A DNA stretch of 39,870 nt, from assembly GCA_009694735.1 (NCBI GenBank), contig SHUG01000010.1, positions 1 to 39,870 of the forward strand, written 5' to 3'. Every line of letters begins with the position of its first letter. Position 1 is the stretch's first letter. This stretch comes from Acidobacteriota bacterium. Lineage in GTDB: Bacteria; Acidobacteriota; Vicinamibacteria; Vicinamibacterales; UBA2999. This document shows positions 26,619 to 34,722 of the stretch, piece after piece. Under the pieces are notes generated by a model that saw nothing but the letters and a program-made list of their open reading frames with translations, ran no database searches and was not told where the DNA came from. The translations under genes and the position numbers were made by a program.

Positions 26619-27400
26619 CACTTCACCGGCCGCTGACTGCCCTTTTCTCTCGCGGCATTCCAGCTCTCGACCACGCGGCGCAGTTCCTTGAACGGGTTCG
26701 GGCTGTCGTCCACTTGCAGGCGCAGCACAGTGTCGTTGTTCAACCACACGCCACCGCCCTTCTTGACGATCACCATCGACGCCGCCTGCATGCCGCGCGT
26801 GTCGCCGCCCGCGGCCTGGCCGGCATCGAGCGCCGCCATCAAGCGCAGTGAGAGGTGTCCCTTGGTTTCCTCGAAGGCTTTAACCATGCCCTCGACCACC
26901 GCCGGACCGGCCAGGATGTTGCCCTGCGCCGTGCAGTACTTGCCTTGCTTCCCGCCCGCCCAGGTCGTGGCCTTGGGACCGGTTAAGGTCGCCGTGTTGC
27001 CTTGCAGATCGATCACCGCGAACTGGCGGCCCTGCTTGGTCCACCGCTCGGGCTGCGGGTCTGGATCGCTCTCCCAGATGGCCTTGATGATGGCGTCGGG
27101 CTTCATGCCTGCTCTCAGCAGCGCGATGCCCTTGGGCCCGTAACTCACGTCGACGATTGCCTGCGTGGCGACGACGCCAGCATCGGCATCGGCGGTCAGC
27201 ACGCCAGTCAGCGTGAACACGCGCGACTGCACGGCGCCGCCGACCTCGCCGGTTTCAGGATCGAACCCGAGAATCGAGAACGTCGCAACCGTGGGAGGCA
27301 GCTCTTGTCCCACGCCTTGCGCCATTACGCCGAGCGGTAGCGCGGCGCCAACGGCCGCGCAGGTGGCAGCGGCCGCCAACAACATCAGGATTCTCTTCAT
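26618..27400 (-). CDS. Secreted DUF1028 family protein
   Basis: The 260-aa protein has a signal peptide (KRILMLLAAAATCAAVGAAL, probable cleavage near AMA/QG at about residue 28). The mature part starts with ATFSILGFDPETGEVGGAVQ and continues with GVVATQAIVDVSYGPKGIAL, the DUF1028 hallmark; the family is predicted to have an Ntn-hydrolase fold. Its biochemical function is not established. The ATG at 27400 overlaps the rsmE TGA by one base (TGATG) with GGAGAG upstream; a GTG one codon earlier is an alternative. It is probably exported to the periplasm. Confidence 0.85.
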   Translation of the reverse strand: MKRILMLLAAAATCAAVGAALPLGVMAQGVGQELPPTVATFSILGFDPETGEVGGAVQSRVFTLTGVLTADADAGVVATQAIVDVSYGPKGIALLRAGMKPDAIIKAIWESDPDPQPERWTKQGRQFAVIDLQGNTATLTGPKATTWAGGKQGKYCTAQGNILAGPAVVEGMVKAFEETKGHLSLRLMAALDAGQAAGGDTRGMQAASMVIVKKGGGVWLNNDTVLRLQVDDSPNPFKELRRVVESWNAAREKGSQRPVK

Positions 27401-28137
27401 CACAACTCTCCCCAGCTAGTTAACAACGCCGTCAGCGCCACCAGCGGCGCTGCGTCCGCGCGCAGCGTTCGTCCGCCGAGCGACACCGGCACGGCGCCAC
27501 TCCGCATGGCCGCTTCGAGTTCAGCGGGCGACCATCCACCCTCAGGCCCAACGATCACATGCGCCGATGTGGGTTTGGCGACCGCTTGCACGCTTCGCAC
27601 GCCATCGCCAGTCCCTGACGGTTCCACGCAGATGAGCCGCACGCCGTCCACCGGCTCGGCCAGGTACGCGGCCAACAGCCGCGCTGCGCCCACCGCGGGC
27701 ACCACCGCACGTCCGCATTGCTTGGCGGACGACACGGCAATCCGCTGCCAGCGGGCCACGCGCTGGCTCTTGTCCACGGTCGACAGGCTGATCTCGGAAC
27801 GCTCGCTGACGACTGGCATGATGCCGGCGGCACCCAGCATCACCGCATCGCGCACCACGTCGTCCATCTTGTCGGCCTTCAGTACGCCGATCACCAGGGT
27901 CACCGCCAGCGCGACCTCGGGCGCGGGGGTGGCGCGCGCGATCGGGCGAACCGAGGCCGACCGCTTCCCAACCTCCACCACCTCGGCCAGCCAGAGTCCG
28001 CCGCGGCCGTCGAAGACCTCGACCTCGGCGCCGGTGCCGAGCCTCAGCACGCGAACCAGGTGCGCGGCCTCATCATCGGGCAGCGACATACACGCGGCCG
28101 TCGCGTCGAGGTCGGGCACGTAGAAACGCGGGCGCAC
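27400..28137 (-). CDS. rsmE: 16S rRNA m3U1498 methyltransferase
   Basis: The 245-aa SPOUT-class enzyme methylates U1498 of 16S rRNA. After the N-terminal PUA-like domain (RPRFYVPD, LPDDEAAHLVRVLRLG), the knotted domain shows LVIGVLKADKMDDVVRDAVM, MPVVSERSEIS and the SAM-binding VIVGPEGGWSPAELEA followed by SLGGRTLRADAA. A longer frame reaches 28200, but the GTG at 28137 gives the conserved start and lies 6 nt after a -10 box, whereas the longer version would overlap the divergent kinase gene. Confidence 0.93.
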   Translation of the reverse strand: MRPRFYVPDLDATAACMSLPDDEAAHLVRVLRLGTGAEVEVFDGRGGLWLAEVVEVGKRSASVRPIARATPAPEVALAVTLVIGVLKADKMDDVVRDAVMLGAAGIMPVVSERSEISLSTVDKSQRVARWQRIAVSSAKQCGRAVVPAVGAARLLAAYLAEPVDGVRLICVEPSGTGDGVRSVQAVAKPTSAHVIVGPEGGWSPAELEAAMRSGAVPVSLGGRTLRADAAPLVALTALLTSWGEL

Positions 28138-28142
28138 GCGGA

Positions 28143-28152
28143 GAGTATACTC
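28143..28152. promoter_or_regulatory. Palindromic GAGTATACTC: shared divergent -10 for rsmE and the kinase
   Basis: The decamer is its own reverse complement, so TATACT occurs on both strands (plus 28146-28151; minus 28149-28144). The plus box ends 11 nt before the kinase ATG and the minus box ends 6 nt before the rsmE GTG. The starts are only 25 bp apart, leaving no room for separate promoters. Confidence 0.55.
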
Positions 28153-28162
28153 ATCCGCACAG

Positions 28163-29149
28163 ATGTTCTTCCGCGGACAGACGGTCGGGAAATACCGCAT
28201 CCTCTCGCCGCTGGGAAGCGGCGGCTTTGGCAGCGTCTACCTCGCGGAAGACACCTGGATCGACAAGAAGGTCGCCATCAAGGTTCCGCATCGCCAGAAC
28301 CTCGACTTCGGCGAGCTGCTCCGCGAACCCCGCCTGCTGGCCTCCCTCAGCCATCCGAACATCGTCACCGTGCTCACCGCGGAGAAGCAAGACGACGTCT
28401 TCTTCATCGTGATGGAGTACGTGCCGGGCGACACGCTGGAGGCGGTGATCGATCGCGATGGCACGCTCGACTTGGCGCGGGCGCTCGATTACACCTGCCA
28501 GATTTGCAACGCGATGGATCACGCGCACAAGCACGGGATCATTCACCGCGACCTGCGGCCGGGCAACGTGCTGGTGACCGACCAGGGCATGATCAAGGTG
28601 GCCGACTTCGGCACCTCGCGCTTTCTCGAGATCGCCGCGCACGGCACCACGGTGATCGGTAGCCCGCCGTACATGGCTCCCGAGCAGTTCCAGGGCAAAG
28701 CGGTGTTTGCCTCCGACATCTACTCGCTGGGCGTGACGATGTACCAGATGTTCACGGGCGTGCTGCCGTACGACACCCCGATGCCGGCCGACCTCGACAA
28801 GCTGATGCGCGGCGAGCTGGCGTCGCCGCCGAAACTGAAGAACCCGAAGCTGCCCAAGGCCATCAGCGACATCGTGATGAAGGCGATCGCCGCCGACATC
28901 CCATCGCGCTACCAGCGCGCCTCGGACCTGCTGGACGCGGTGCTGGCCGCGCGCACGCCGGCGCCAGCGTCCCGCCGGCCGTGGCGCCAGGTGCCGAGTT
29001 CGCCTGGCAGCACGGCGTCTGACGAAGTGCAGGACATCCAGGCCCGGCTCAAGGCACGCGAAACCGTGCAAGCCAAGTTCTGCTGGAAGTGCGGCAAGGC
29101 GCTGGCCGCCCGCGCCGACGCCTGCCCCTTCTGTTCCGAGCGGCAGTAG
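28163..29149 (+). CDS. Soluble Ser/Thr protein kinase with C-terminal zinc ribbon
   Basis: The 328-aa protein has a complete Hanks-type kinase domain: glycine loop GSGGFGSVYLAE (18-29), VAIK with K40, IIHRDLRPGNVLV (D130), VADFG (D148), GSPPYMAPEQ and DIYSLGVTMYQM. The HRDLRPGN loop differs from HRDLKPxN only in Lys to Arg. A proline/serine linker follows and a ribbon-like CWKCGKAL...CPFC (C307, C310, C321, C324) ends the protein. There is no membrane segment, so it acts in the cytosol; substrate unknown. It differs from the degenerate kinase at 14498-16057, which lacks all catalytic residues. Confidence 0.92.
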   Translation: MFFRGQTVGKYRILSPLGSGGFGSVYLAEDTWIDKKVAIKVPHRQNLDFGELLREPRLLASLSHPNIVTVLTAEKQDDVFFIVMEYVPGDTLEAVIDRDGTLDLARALDYTCQICNAMDHAHKHGIIHRDLRPGNVLVTDQGMIKVADFGTSRFLEIAAHGTTVIGSPPYMAPEQFQGKAVFASDIYSLGVTMYQMFTGVLPYDTPMPADLDKLMRGELASPPKLKNPKLPKAISDIVMKAIAADIPSRYQRASDLLDAVLAARTPAPASRRPWRQVPSSPGSTASDEVQDIQARLKARETVQAKFCWKCGKALAARADACPFCSERQ

Positions 29150-29159
29150 CCTCCGACCT

Positions 29160-29217
29160 CGCATACCAAGGTAGCCTCCGCCTCGCCTGCCAATGTAGCC
29201 TCCGCCTTTAGGCGGAG
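29160..29217. repeat. Repeated GTAGCCTCCG units ending in a TTTA-loop hairpin
   Basis: GTAGCCTCCG occurs at 29171-29180 and 29195-29204, with a further CCTCCGACCT near 29150. The last copy runs into CTCCGCC-TTTA-GGCGGAG (29200-29217), a perfect 7-bp stem. The unit is upstream of the ilvE promoter and belongs to the dispersed 4-nt-loop palindromes, with GTAG here as the reverse complement of the CTAC tail. Confidence 0.55.
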
Positions 29218-29229
29218 CTCACCCCAGAG

Positions 29230-29235
29230 TACAAT
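29230..29235 (+). promoter_or_regulatory. -10 box of ilvE (leaderless type)
   Basis: TACAAT ends exactly 8 nt before the ilvE ATG at 29244, as for the XdhC-family gene. No Shine-Dalgarno fits between, supporting a leaderless or nearly leaderless transcript. Confidence 0.5.
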
Positions 29236-29243
29236 TCCGCATC

Positions 29244-30212
29244 ATGGCATTTGCGGGAACGGGCAAGATCTGGATGAACGGGTCGATGGTGGACTGGCAA
29301 GACGCCACCATCCACGTTGCCTCGCACGCGCTTCACTACGGCACCGGCGTCTTCGAAGGACTGCGGGCGTACGACTCGAAGAGCGGCACCAACGTCTTCC
29401 GGCTCGAGCCGCACATGCGGCGGCTGATCGATTCCTGCCGCATCTATCGCATGGAGCCGCGCTGGTCGCAGGCGGAACTCTCGCAAGCGGTGCTCGACAC
29501 GGTGCGGGTCAACGGCTTCAAGAGCTGCTACATCCGGCCGCTGGTTTATCGCGGCTACGAACAGCTCGGTCTCGATCCCCGGCCCTGCCCGGTGGACGCG
29601 TCGATCATCGTGTGGGAATGGAACCAGATGCTCGGCGACGGCGCGCTCGAGCACGGCACTGACGCCGGCGTCAGCTCTTGGACCCGCCTCGCGCCCAACA
29701 CGCTGCCGGCGCTGGCCAAGGGCACCGCCAACTACGCCAACTCCAGCCTGATCAAGATGCAGGCGTCGCTCGACGGCTACGGCGAGGGCATTGCCCTCAA
29801 CGAGAGCGGCTTGCTGAGCGAAGGCAGCGGGCAGAACCTGTTCCTCGTCCGCGACCGCGTGATCTACACGCCCTCGCTCGGCTCGTCCGCGTTACAGGGC
29901 ATCACCCGCGAGAGCGTGCTGACAATCGCGAAAGACCTCGGCTACGAGGTGCGGGAAACGTCGCTCCCGCGCGAGTTCCTGTACCTGGCGGACGAAGCGT
30001 TTTTCTGTGGCACGGCGGTCGAGATCACCCCCATTCGATCGATCGACAAGATCACCGTTGGCAACGGCAAGCGCGGACCGATCACCGAGGCGCTGCAGCA
30101 GCGCTTCTTCGGCATTCTTCGTGGTGAGCTGCCCGATGCGCATGGCTGGCTCACCCCCACCGCCGCTGAAGCTTCCACCTTCGCCGAGACTTCGGCGCAC
30201 CAGGGCTGCTAG
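29244..30212 (+). CDS. ilvE: Branched-chain amino acid aminotransferase
   Basis: The 322-aa PLP fold-type IV enzyme interconverts Leu, Ile and Val with their 2-oxo acids. It opens KIWMNGSMVDWQDATIHV and HYGTGVFEGLRAY, typical of IlvE group I. The PLP lysine is in LAKGTANYANS (about K163), followed by LNESGLLSEGSGQNLFLV, which contacts the cofactor, then LQGITRESVL and FFCGTAVEITPI. Length is slightly over the usual 305-310 aa owing to a C-terminal tail. D-amino-acid transaminase or aminodeoxychorismate lyase share the fold but lack this N-terminal pattern. Confidence 0.95.
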   Translation: MAFAGTGKIWMNGSMVDWQDATIHVASHALHYGTGVFEGLRAYDSKSGTNVFRLEPHMRRLIDSCRIYRMEPRWSQAELSQAVLDTVRVNGFKSCYIRPLVYRGYEQLGLDPRPCPVDASIIVWEWNQMLGDGALEHGTDAGVSSWTRLAPNTLPALAKGTANYANSSLIKMQASLDGYGEGIALNESGLLSEGSGQNLFLVRDRVIYTPSLGSSALQGITRESVLTIAKDLGYEVRETSLPREFLYLADEAFFCGTAVEITPIRSIDKITVGNGKRGPITEALQQRFFGILRGELPDAHGWLTPTAAEASTFAETSAHQGC

Positions 30213-30233
30213 ACGACACTCTTGGGGGATTCG

Positions 30234-31427
30234 ATGCACATCAATGATCTGTTGAAACTGGCCGTCGAAAAAGGCGCCTCCGACCTGCACCTGAAGGTCG
30301 GCAGCTACCCCATCGCCCGCATTCACGGCCACCTGTCGCCGGTGTCAGAGGAGAAGCAGCTCGGTCACGAAGATTTAATCGAGATGGCGGCCTCGATTAT
30401 GTCGACGGCGCAGCGGCAGAAGTTCAAGGACTCGCAGGAAGTGGACCTCGCCTACAGCGTGCCGGGCCTCGGCCGCTTCCGCTGCAACGTCTTTCAACAG
30501 CGCGGCACGATCGGTTGCGTCCTGCGCGTCATCCCGGTCACCGTCAAGAGCCTCGACGAACTGGGCTTGCCGCCCATCCTGAAGAAGGTCGCGGAGGAGG
30601 AGCGCGGCCTGGTGCTGGTGACCGGTACCACCGGCAGCGGCAAGAGCACGTCGCTGGCGGCGATGGTCAACCACATCAACCACACCCGCACCGCCCACGT
30701 CATCACGATCGAAGATCCGATCGAGTACCTGCACCGCGACAACCAGTGCATCATCAACCAGCGCGAGATCGGCGTCGATACGCGGTCGTTCGCGTATGCC
30801 CTGCGCAGCGCCCTGCGCCAGGACCCGGACGTGATTCTGGTCGGCGAAATGCGCGACATGGAGACCATCGAGACCGCGATGCATGCGGCCGAGACCGGCC
30901 ACCTCGTGTTGTCCACGTTGCACACGCTCGACGCCACCGAAACCATCAACCGCATCATCTCGGTGTTCCCGCCGTATCAACAGAAGCAGGTCCGGCTGCA
31001 GCTGGCGTCGGTGCTGAAGGCGTCGATTGCGCAACGCCTGATCCCCCGCGCCGACGGCGCCGGTCGCGCCCCCGCGGTGGAAGTGCTGGTCGCCACGCCC
31101 TTCATCAAGGACTGTATCGTCGACAAGGACAAGACCCACCTGATCGCCGGCGCGATTGCGCAGGGCACGTCGCAGTACGGCATGCAGACGTTCGACCAGT
31201 CGATTTTTAGCCTGTTCCAGACCGAGCAGATCAGCTACGAAGAAGCGCTGCGCTGGGCCTCGAACGTGGACGAGTTCAAGCTGCGGGTGCAGGGCGTGTC
31301 GACCACCGCCGACATCTCGCGCGACCAGATGGCTGGCACCATTTTCCCCGGCGCCGCGAAGCCGGCGGCGCCGGCCGCCAAGACCGCGCCACCAAAGGCG
31401 CCGGAGATTACCCGCTTCGGCAAGTGA
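30234..31427 (+). CDS. pilT: Type IV pilus retraction ATPase PilT
   Basis: The 397-aa hexameric ATPase depolymerises type IV pili for twitching motility and DNA uptake. N-terminal MHINDLLKLAVEKGASDLHL, Walker A GTTGSGKST (131-139), the Asp box ITIEDPIEYLH, Walker B PDVILVGEMRD, and the His box TGHLVLSTLHT are clear. Near the C-terminus IAQGTSQYGMQTFDQSIFSL replaces the region of the AIRNLIRE motif. The ATG at 30234 is preferred to a TTG at 30222 because GGGGGA lies 5 nt before it. A Pro/Ala-rich tail ends the protein. It starts 22 bp after ilvE. Confidence 0.96.
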   Translation: MHINDLLKLAVEKGASDLHLKVGSYPIARIHGHLSPVSEEKQLGHEDLIEMAASIMSTAQRQKFKDSQEVDLAYSVPGLGRFRCNVFQQRGTIGCVLRVIPVTVKSLDELGLPPILKKVAEEERGLVLVTGTTGSGKSTSLAAMVNHINHTRTAHVITIEDPIEYLHRDNQCIINQREIGVDTRSFAYALRSALRQDPDVILVGEMRDMETIETAMHAAETGHLVLSTLHTLDATETINRIISVFPPYQQKQVRLQLASVLKASIAQRLIPRADGAGRAPAVEVLVATPFIKDCIVDKDKTHLIAGAIAQGTSQYGMQTFDQSIFSLFQTEQISYEEALRWASNVDEFKLRVQGVSTTADISRDQMAGTIFPGAAKPAAPAAKTAPPKAPEITRFGK

Positions 31428-31447
31428 GGTCCGGCTAAAGCCGGACC
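31428..31447. repeat. TAAA-loop hairpin, first of a tandem pair
   Basis: GGTCCGGC-TAAA-GCCGGACC is a perfect 8-bp stem immediately after the pilT stop codon. The following bases CATAATCGA recur after the second copy at 31502-31519. No T-run is present. Confidence 0.65.
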
Positions 31448-31501
31448 ATAATCGATGCGGCATCCACATCAATGCGGTGTCGAGCTCCGGTCCGATGTGG
31501 C

Positions 31502-31519
31502 GTCCGGCTTTAGCCGGAC
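31502..31519. repeat. TTTA-loop hairpin, second of a tandem pair
   Basis: GTCCGGC-TTTA-GCCGGAC has the same stem as the copy 74 bp upstream but with the loop in the opposite orientation (TTTA instead of TAAA), and the same right flank CCATAATCGA. It ends 12 bp before recX. Confidence 0.65.
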
Positions 31520-31531
31520 CATAATCGAGCG

Positions 31532-31984
31532 ATGGCTGACGCCTACATCACCGCGCTGACCATGCTCTCCCGGCGCGAGCTGTCCGAAACGCAGATCCGC
31601 ACCCGACTCGCGCGCAAAGCGTTCGAGGACGATGACATCGAGGCGGCGATTGAGCGCCTGCGGCAGGACGGCACGATCAACGACCGCCGCGTGGCCCTGT
31701 CGGCTGCGCGTCTCGAAAGCACCATCCGGCACCGCGGACGCGCGCGCGTCATCCAGAAACTGCGGACGCTCGGCATCGCCGGCGACGTGGTCGAATCGGC
31801 CGTCAACGAAGTGTTCGAGGAAGTGGACGAGAACGCCTTGCTGGACCGCGCCTTCGAGCGCCGCCTCCGGGGGCAAGCCCCGAAAGACCTGGACGAGAAA
31901 GGGCGTGCCCGGATCGTCCGCGGCCTGGCCGCCCAAGGGTTCACGATCGGGCACATTCTGAAGCGTTTTCGAGGCTTAGAATAG
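31532..31984 (+). CDS. recX: Regulatory protein RecX
   Basis: The 150-aa RecX family protein modulates RecA filament growth. The three-helix repeats show in ALTMLSRRELSETQIRTRLA, AIERLRQDGTINDRRVA and GRARVIQKLRTLGI. recA is usually the neighbour but is not in this window. The ATG at 31532 is in keeping with family length. The end contains the -10 box of alaS, and the stop is only 4 bp before the alaS ATG. Confidence 0.9.
   Translation: MADAYITALTMLSRRELSETQIRTRLARKAFEDDDIEAAIERLRQDGTINDRRVALSAARLESTIRHRGRARVIQKLRTLGIAGDVVESAVNEVFEEVDENALLDRAFERRLRGQAPKDLDEKGRARIVRGLAAQGFTIGHILKRFRGLE
31977..31982 (+). promoter_or_regulatory. Possible internal -10 for alaS
   Basis: TAGAAT overlaps the last codons of recX and ends 6 nt before the alaS ATG (31989); the intervening AGAGAG could also serve as a weak ribosome site. 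This would add a near-leaderless alaS transcript to the read-through one. Confidence 0.35.
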
Positions 31985-31988
31985 AGAG

Positions 31989-34676
31989 ATGCATCCCCGT
32001 GAAATACGCGCGTCCTTCCTGAAATACTTCGAGAGACACGGCCACCGTGTCGTGCCGAGCAGTCCCCTCTTGCCCGGCGACGACCCCACGCTGCTGTTCA
32101 CCAACGCCGGAATGAACCAGTTCAAGGACGTGTTCCTCGGCCGCGAGAAGCGCGACTACACCCGCGCCGCCTCGTCGCAAAAGTGCATGCGCGTCAGCGG
32201 CAAGCACAACGACCTCGATAACGTCGGGCCGTCACTGCGGCATCACACGTTCTTCGAGATGCTCGGCAACTTCTCGTTCGGCAACTACTTCAAGCACGAC
32301 GCCATCGAGCTGGCCTGGAACCTGCTGACGAAGGAATGGCAGCTGGATCCGTCCACGTTGTATGTGACGGTATTCAAAGGCGCGCCGGGCATTCCGCGCG
32401 ACGACGATGCGTATCGGCGGTGGCTTGCTTTCGTGCCCGCCGACCACATTGGCGAGCTGGGCATGGCCGACAATTTCTGGGCGATGGGCGACACCGGTCC
32501 GTGCGGCCGATGCTCGGAGATCTACGTCGACCGCGGCGCGCAGGTGCCCGGTACCGGCAACTTCGTCGTCGATGTCGAGTCGGGCAGCGAGCGGTTCGTC
32601 GAGATCTGGAACAACGTGTTCATGGAATTCGAACGCGACGACCAGGGCACGCTCACGCCACTGCCGGCGCCGTCGATCGACACCGGCATGGGCCTCGAGC
32701 GCATCGCGGCGGTGATGCAGGGCACCCTGTCGAACTACGACACGCCGCTCTTCATGCCGCTGCTGAACGCGATTGGCGAACGGTCGGGGCACCAGTATGG
32801 CAAGTCGATGTCGCCAAGCGACGTCTCGATGCGCGTGGTGGCCGATCATGCGCGAGCCTCCACCTTCCTGATTGCCGACGGCGTCGTGCCCTCGAACGAG
32901 TGGCGTGGATACGTGTTGCGTAAGATCATGCGGCGCGCGATGCGGCACGGCCGCAAGCTCGGCATGCACGAGGCGTTCCTCTATTCGCTGGCCGACGTCC
33001 TGGTGCGCGAGATGGGCGGCGCCTATCCCGAGCTGACCGCCAGCCGCGACACCCTCGTGCAGGTGATCAAGAGCGAAGAAGAACGGTTCGACGCGGTGCT
33101 TACGAGCGGACTGCCACGCCTCGAGGAGGTGCTCGAGCGGGCGGCGAACACCACCAAGGTGGTGCCCGGCGACGAGGCGTTCACGCTCTACGACACCCAC
33201 GGCCTGCCCCGGGATTTCATCGAGGACCTGGCCAGTAACCAGGGGTTGAGGTTCGATGCCGAAGGCTTTGATACCGCCATGGAGGGCCAGCGCGTCAAGG
33301 CCCGCAAGGGCGCCTCGTTCGACAGCAAGAAGGGCGACGGCTTCACTTTCATGTCAGACGAGGAACGCGAAGAGCTGCGCGCGGTCGGCGACACGTTCGA
33401 CGGGTATGGCGAGACCACGCTGAAGGGCGTCCCGGTGCTTGCGCTCTTCAACGAGCAGAAAACCTCGGTCGAGTCACTCGAAGCGGGCGAGAACGGCTAC
33501 GTGGCGCTCGGCAAGACCCCGTTCTATCTTGAGGCGGGCGGCCAGGTGTCGGATCAGGGCTGGATGGAGCCCGCGTCGGGCCAGCGCTCGCGTGTCACCG
33601 GCGTGTCGCGCCTCGGCCCGGGCCTGCCGCGCCTGCATCGGGTGGAAGGCATCGAGGGCCGGCTGGCGCTGCGCGACCTGGTGACTACGCACGTCGACGT
33701 GGCGCTGCGCGATGCGATCCGCCGTAACCACACCGGCACTCACCTTCTGCATGCGGCGTTGCGCACGGTGCTCGGCCCGCACGTCAAGCAGGCCGGTTCG
33801 TTGGTGTCGCCCGACCGCCTGCGGTTCGACTTCCAGCATTTCTCGGCGGTCACAACCGAGCAACTCCTGGAGGTTGAACGCATCGTCAACAGCACGATCC
33901 TGAAGAACGATCCGGTCAATACCGCGGTGCGCAATACGCAGGAAGCCATTGCCTCGGGCGCCATGGCGCTGTTCGGCGAGAAGTACGGCGACAAGGTGCG
34001 CGTGGTGGCGGTTGGCGATGGGTCCTTCAGCACCGAGCTGTGCGGCGGCACGCACGTGCGGGCGACCGGCGACATCGGCCCGCTGTTGATTACCGCCGAG
34101 TCTGGCGTCGCCGCCGGAGTGCGGCGCGTAGAGGCCCTCACCGGCCTGGGCGCCCTTGAGTTTGCGCGGGGCGCGATTCGCGACTTGAACGTCGCGCGCG
34201 AGTATGCGCCTCCCGGCCCACTCGAGCACTGGCTCGATGCGCAGGGCAAGCTGGTGACGCGGCTGCAGAAGGAAAACCAGCAACTCAAGACCAAGCTGGC
34301 GCTCGGCGGCACCGGCGGCGGCAAAGACGACGACCAGGTCGAGATTGCCGGTGCGACCGTGATTGCCCGCGAAGTGAAGGACGTGGACAAGGAATCGCTC
34401 CGCGCCATGGCCGACACCCTGAAGTCGCGGCTCAAGAGCGGCATCGTCATCCTGGCGGCGGGCATGCCCGATGGCAAGGTGTCGCTCATCGCGTCGGTGA
34501 CTCCAGACCTCGCCAAGAAGGCCCCGGCCGGCCAACTGGTGAAGCAATTGGCACCCATCGTTGGCGGAGGCGGCGGTGGTCGCGCGGATTTCGCCGAAGC
34601 CGGGGGGAAAGAAGCGGCGAAGATACCAGATTTGCTCAAGGAAGCTCGGCTGTTGATCGAGAAATTGCTGACCTGA
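31989..34676 (+). CDS. alaS: Alanyl-tRNA synthetase
   Basis: The 895-aa class II synthetase charges tRNA-Ala. The catalytic core has RASFLKYFERHGHRVVPSS, LLFTNAGMNQFKDVFLG and the RVSGKHNDLDNVG block. The editing domain has the zinc motifs NHTGTHLLHAALR and ELCGGTHV. The C-terminal DHHA1 region ends with a glycine-rich GGGGGGRADFAEAGGK. All three domains are complete. It follows recX by 4 bp. Confidence 0.98.
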   Translation: MHPREIRASFLKYFERHGHRVVPSSPLLPGDDPTLLFTNAGMNQFKDVFLGREKRDYTRAASSQKCMRVSGKHNDLDNVGPSLRHHTFFEMLGNFSFGNYFKHDAIELAWNLLTKEWQLDPSTLYVTVFKGAPGIPRDDDAYRRWLAFVPADHIGELGMADNFWAMGDTGPCGRCSEIYVDRGAQVPGTGNFVVDVESGSERFVEIWNNVFMEFERDDQGTLTPLPAPSIDTGMGLERIAAVMQGTLSNYDTPLFMPLLNAIGERSGHQYGKSMSPSDVSMRVVADHARASTFLIADGVVPSNEWRGYVLRKIMRRAMRHGRKLGMHEAFLYSLADVLVREMGGAYPELTASRDTLVQVIKSEEERFDAVLTSGLPRLEEVLERAANTTKVVPGDEAFTLYDTHGLPRDFIEDLASNQGLRFDAEGFDTAMEGQRVKARKGASFDSKKGDGFTFMSDEEREELRAVGDTFDGYGETTLKGVPVLALFNEQKTSVESLEAGENGYVALGKTPFYLEAGGQVSDQGWMEPASGQRSRVTGVSRLGPGLPRLHRVEGIEGRLALRDLVTTHVDVALRDAIRRNHTGTHLLHAALRTVLGPHVKQAGSLVSPDRLRFDFQHFSAVTTEQLLEVERIVNSTILKNDPVNTAVRNTQEAIASGAMALFGEKYGDKVRVVAVGDGSFSTELCGGTHVRATGDIGPLLITAESGVAAGVRRVEALTGLGALEFARGAIRDLNVAREYAPPGPLEHWLDAQGKLVTRLQKENQQLKTKLALGGTGGGKDDDQVEIAGATVIAREVKDVDKESLRAMADTLKSRLKSGIVILAAGMPDGKVSLIASVTPDLAKKAPAGQLVKQLAPIVGGGGGGRADFAEAGGKEAAKIPDLLKEARLLIEKLLT

Positions 34677-34708
34677 CACTCCCCTCCGGGCCGAAGTCGC
34701 CGATAAGG

Positions 34709-34714
34709 TAGACT
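34709..34714 (+). promoter_or_regulatory. -10 box of the lytic transglycosylase gene (leaderless type)
   Basis: TAGACT ends 8 nt before the TTG start at 34723, the same spacing as for the XdhC gene and ilvE. AAGG within the 8 nt might aid ribosome binding if transcription starts earlier. Confidence 0.4.
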
Positions 34715-34722
34715 GAAGGTCC

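Noticed and set aside
28163-31427. Kinase, ilvE and pilT considered as one signalling system for pilus retraction
   Set aside because: Gaps contain separate promoters and repeats, and ilvE between them is a metabolic gene; no direct evidence of a link.
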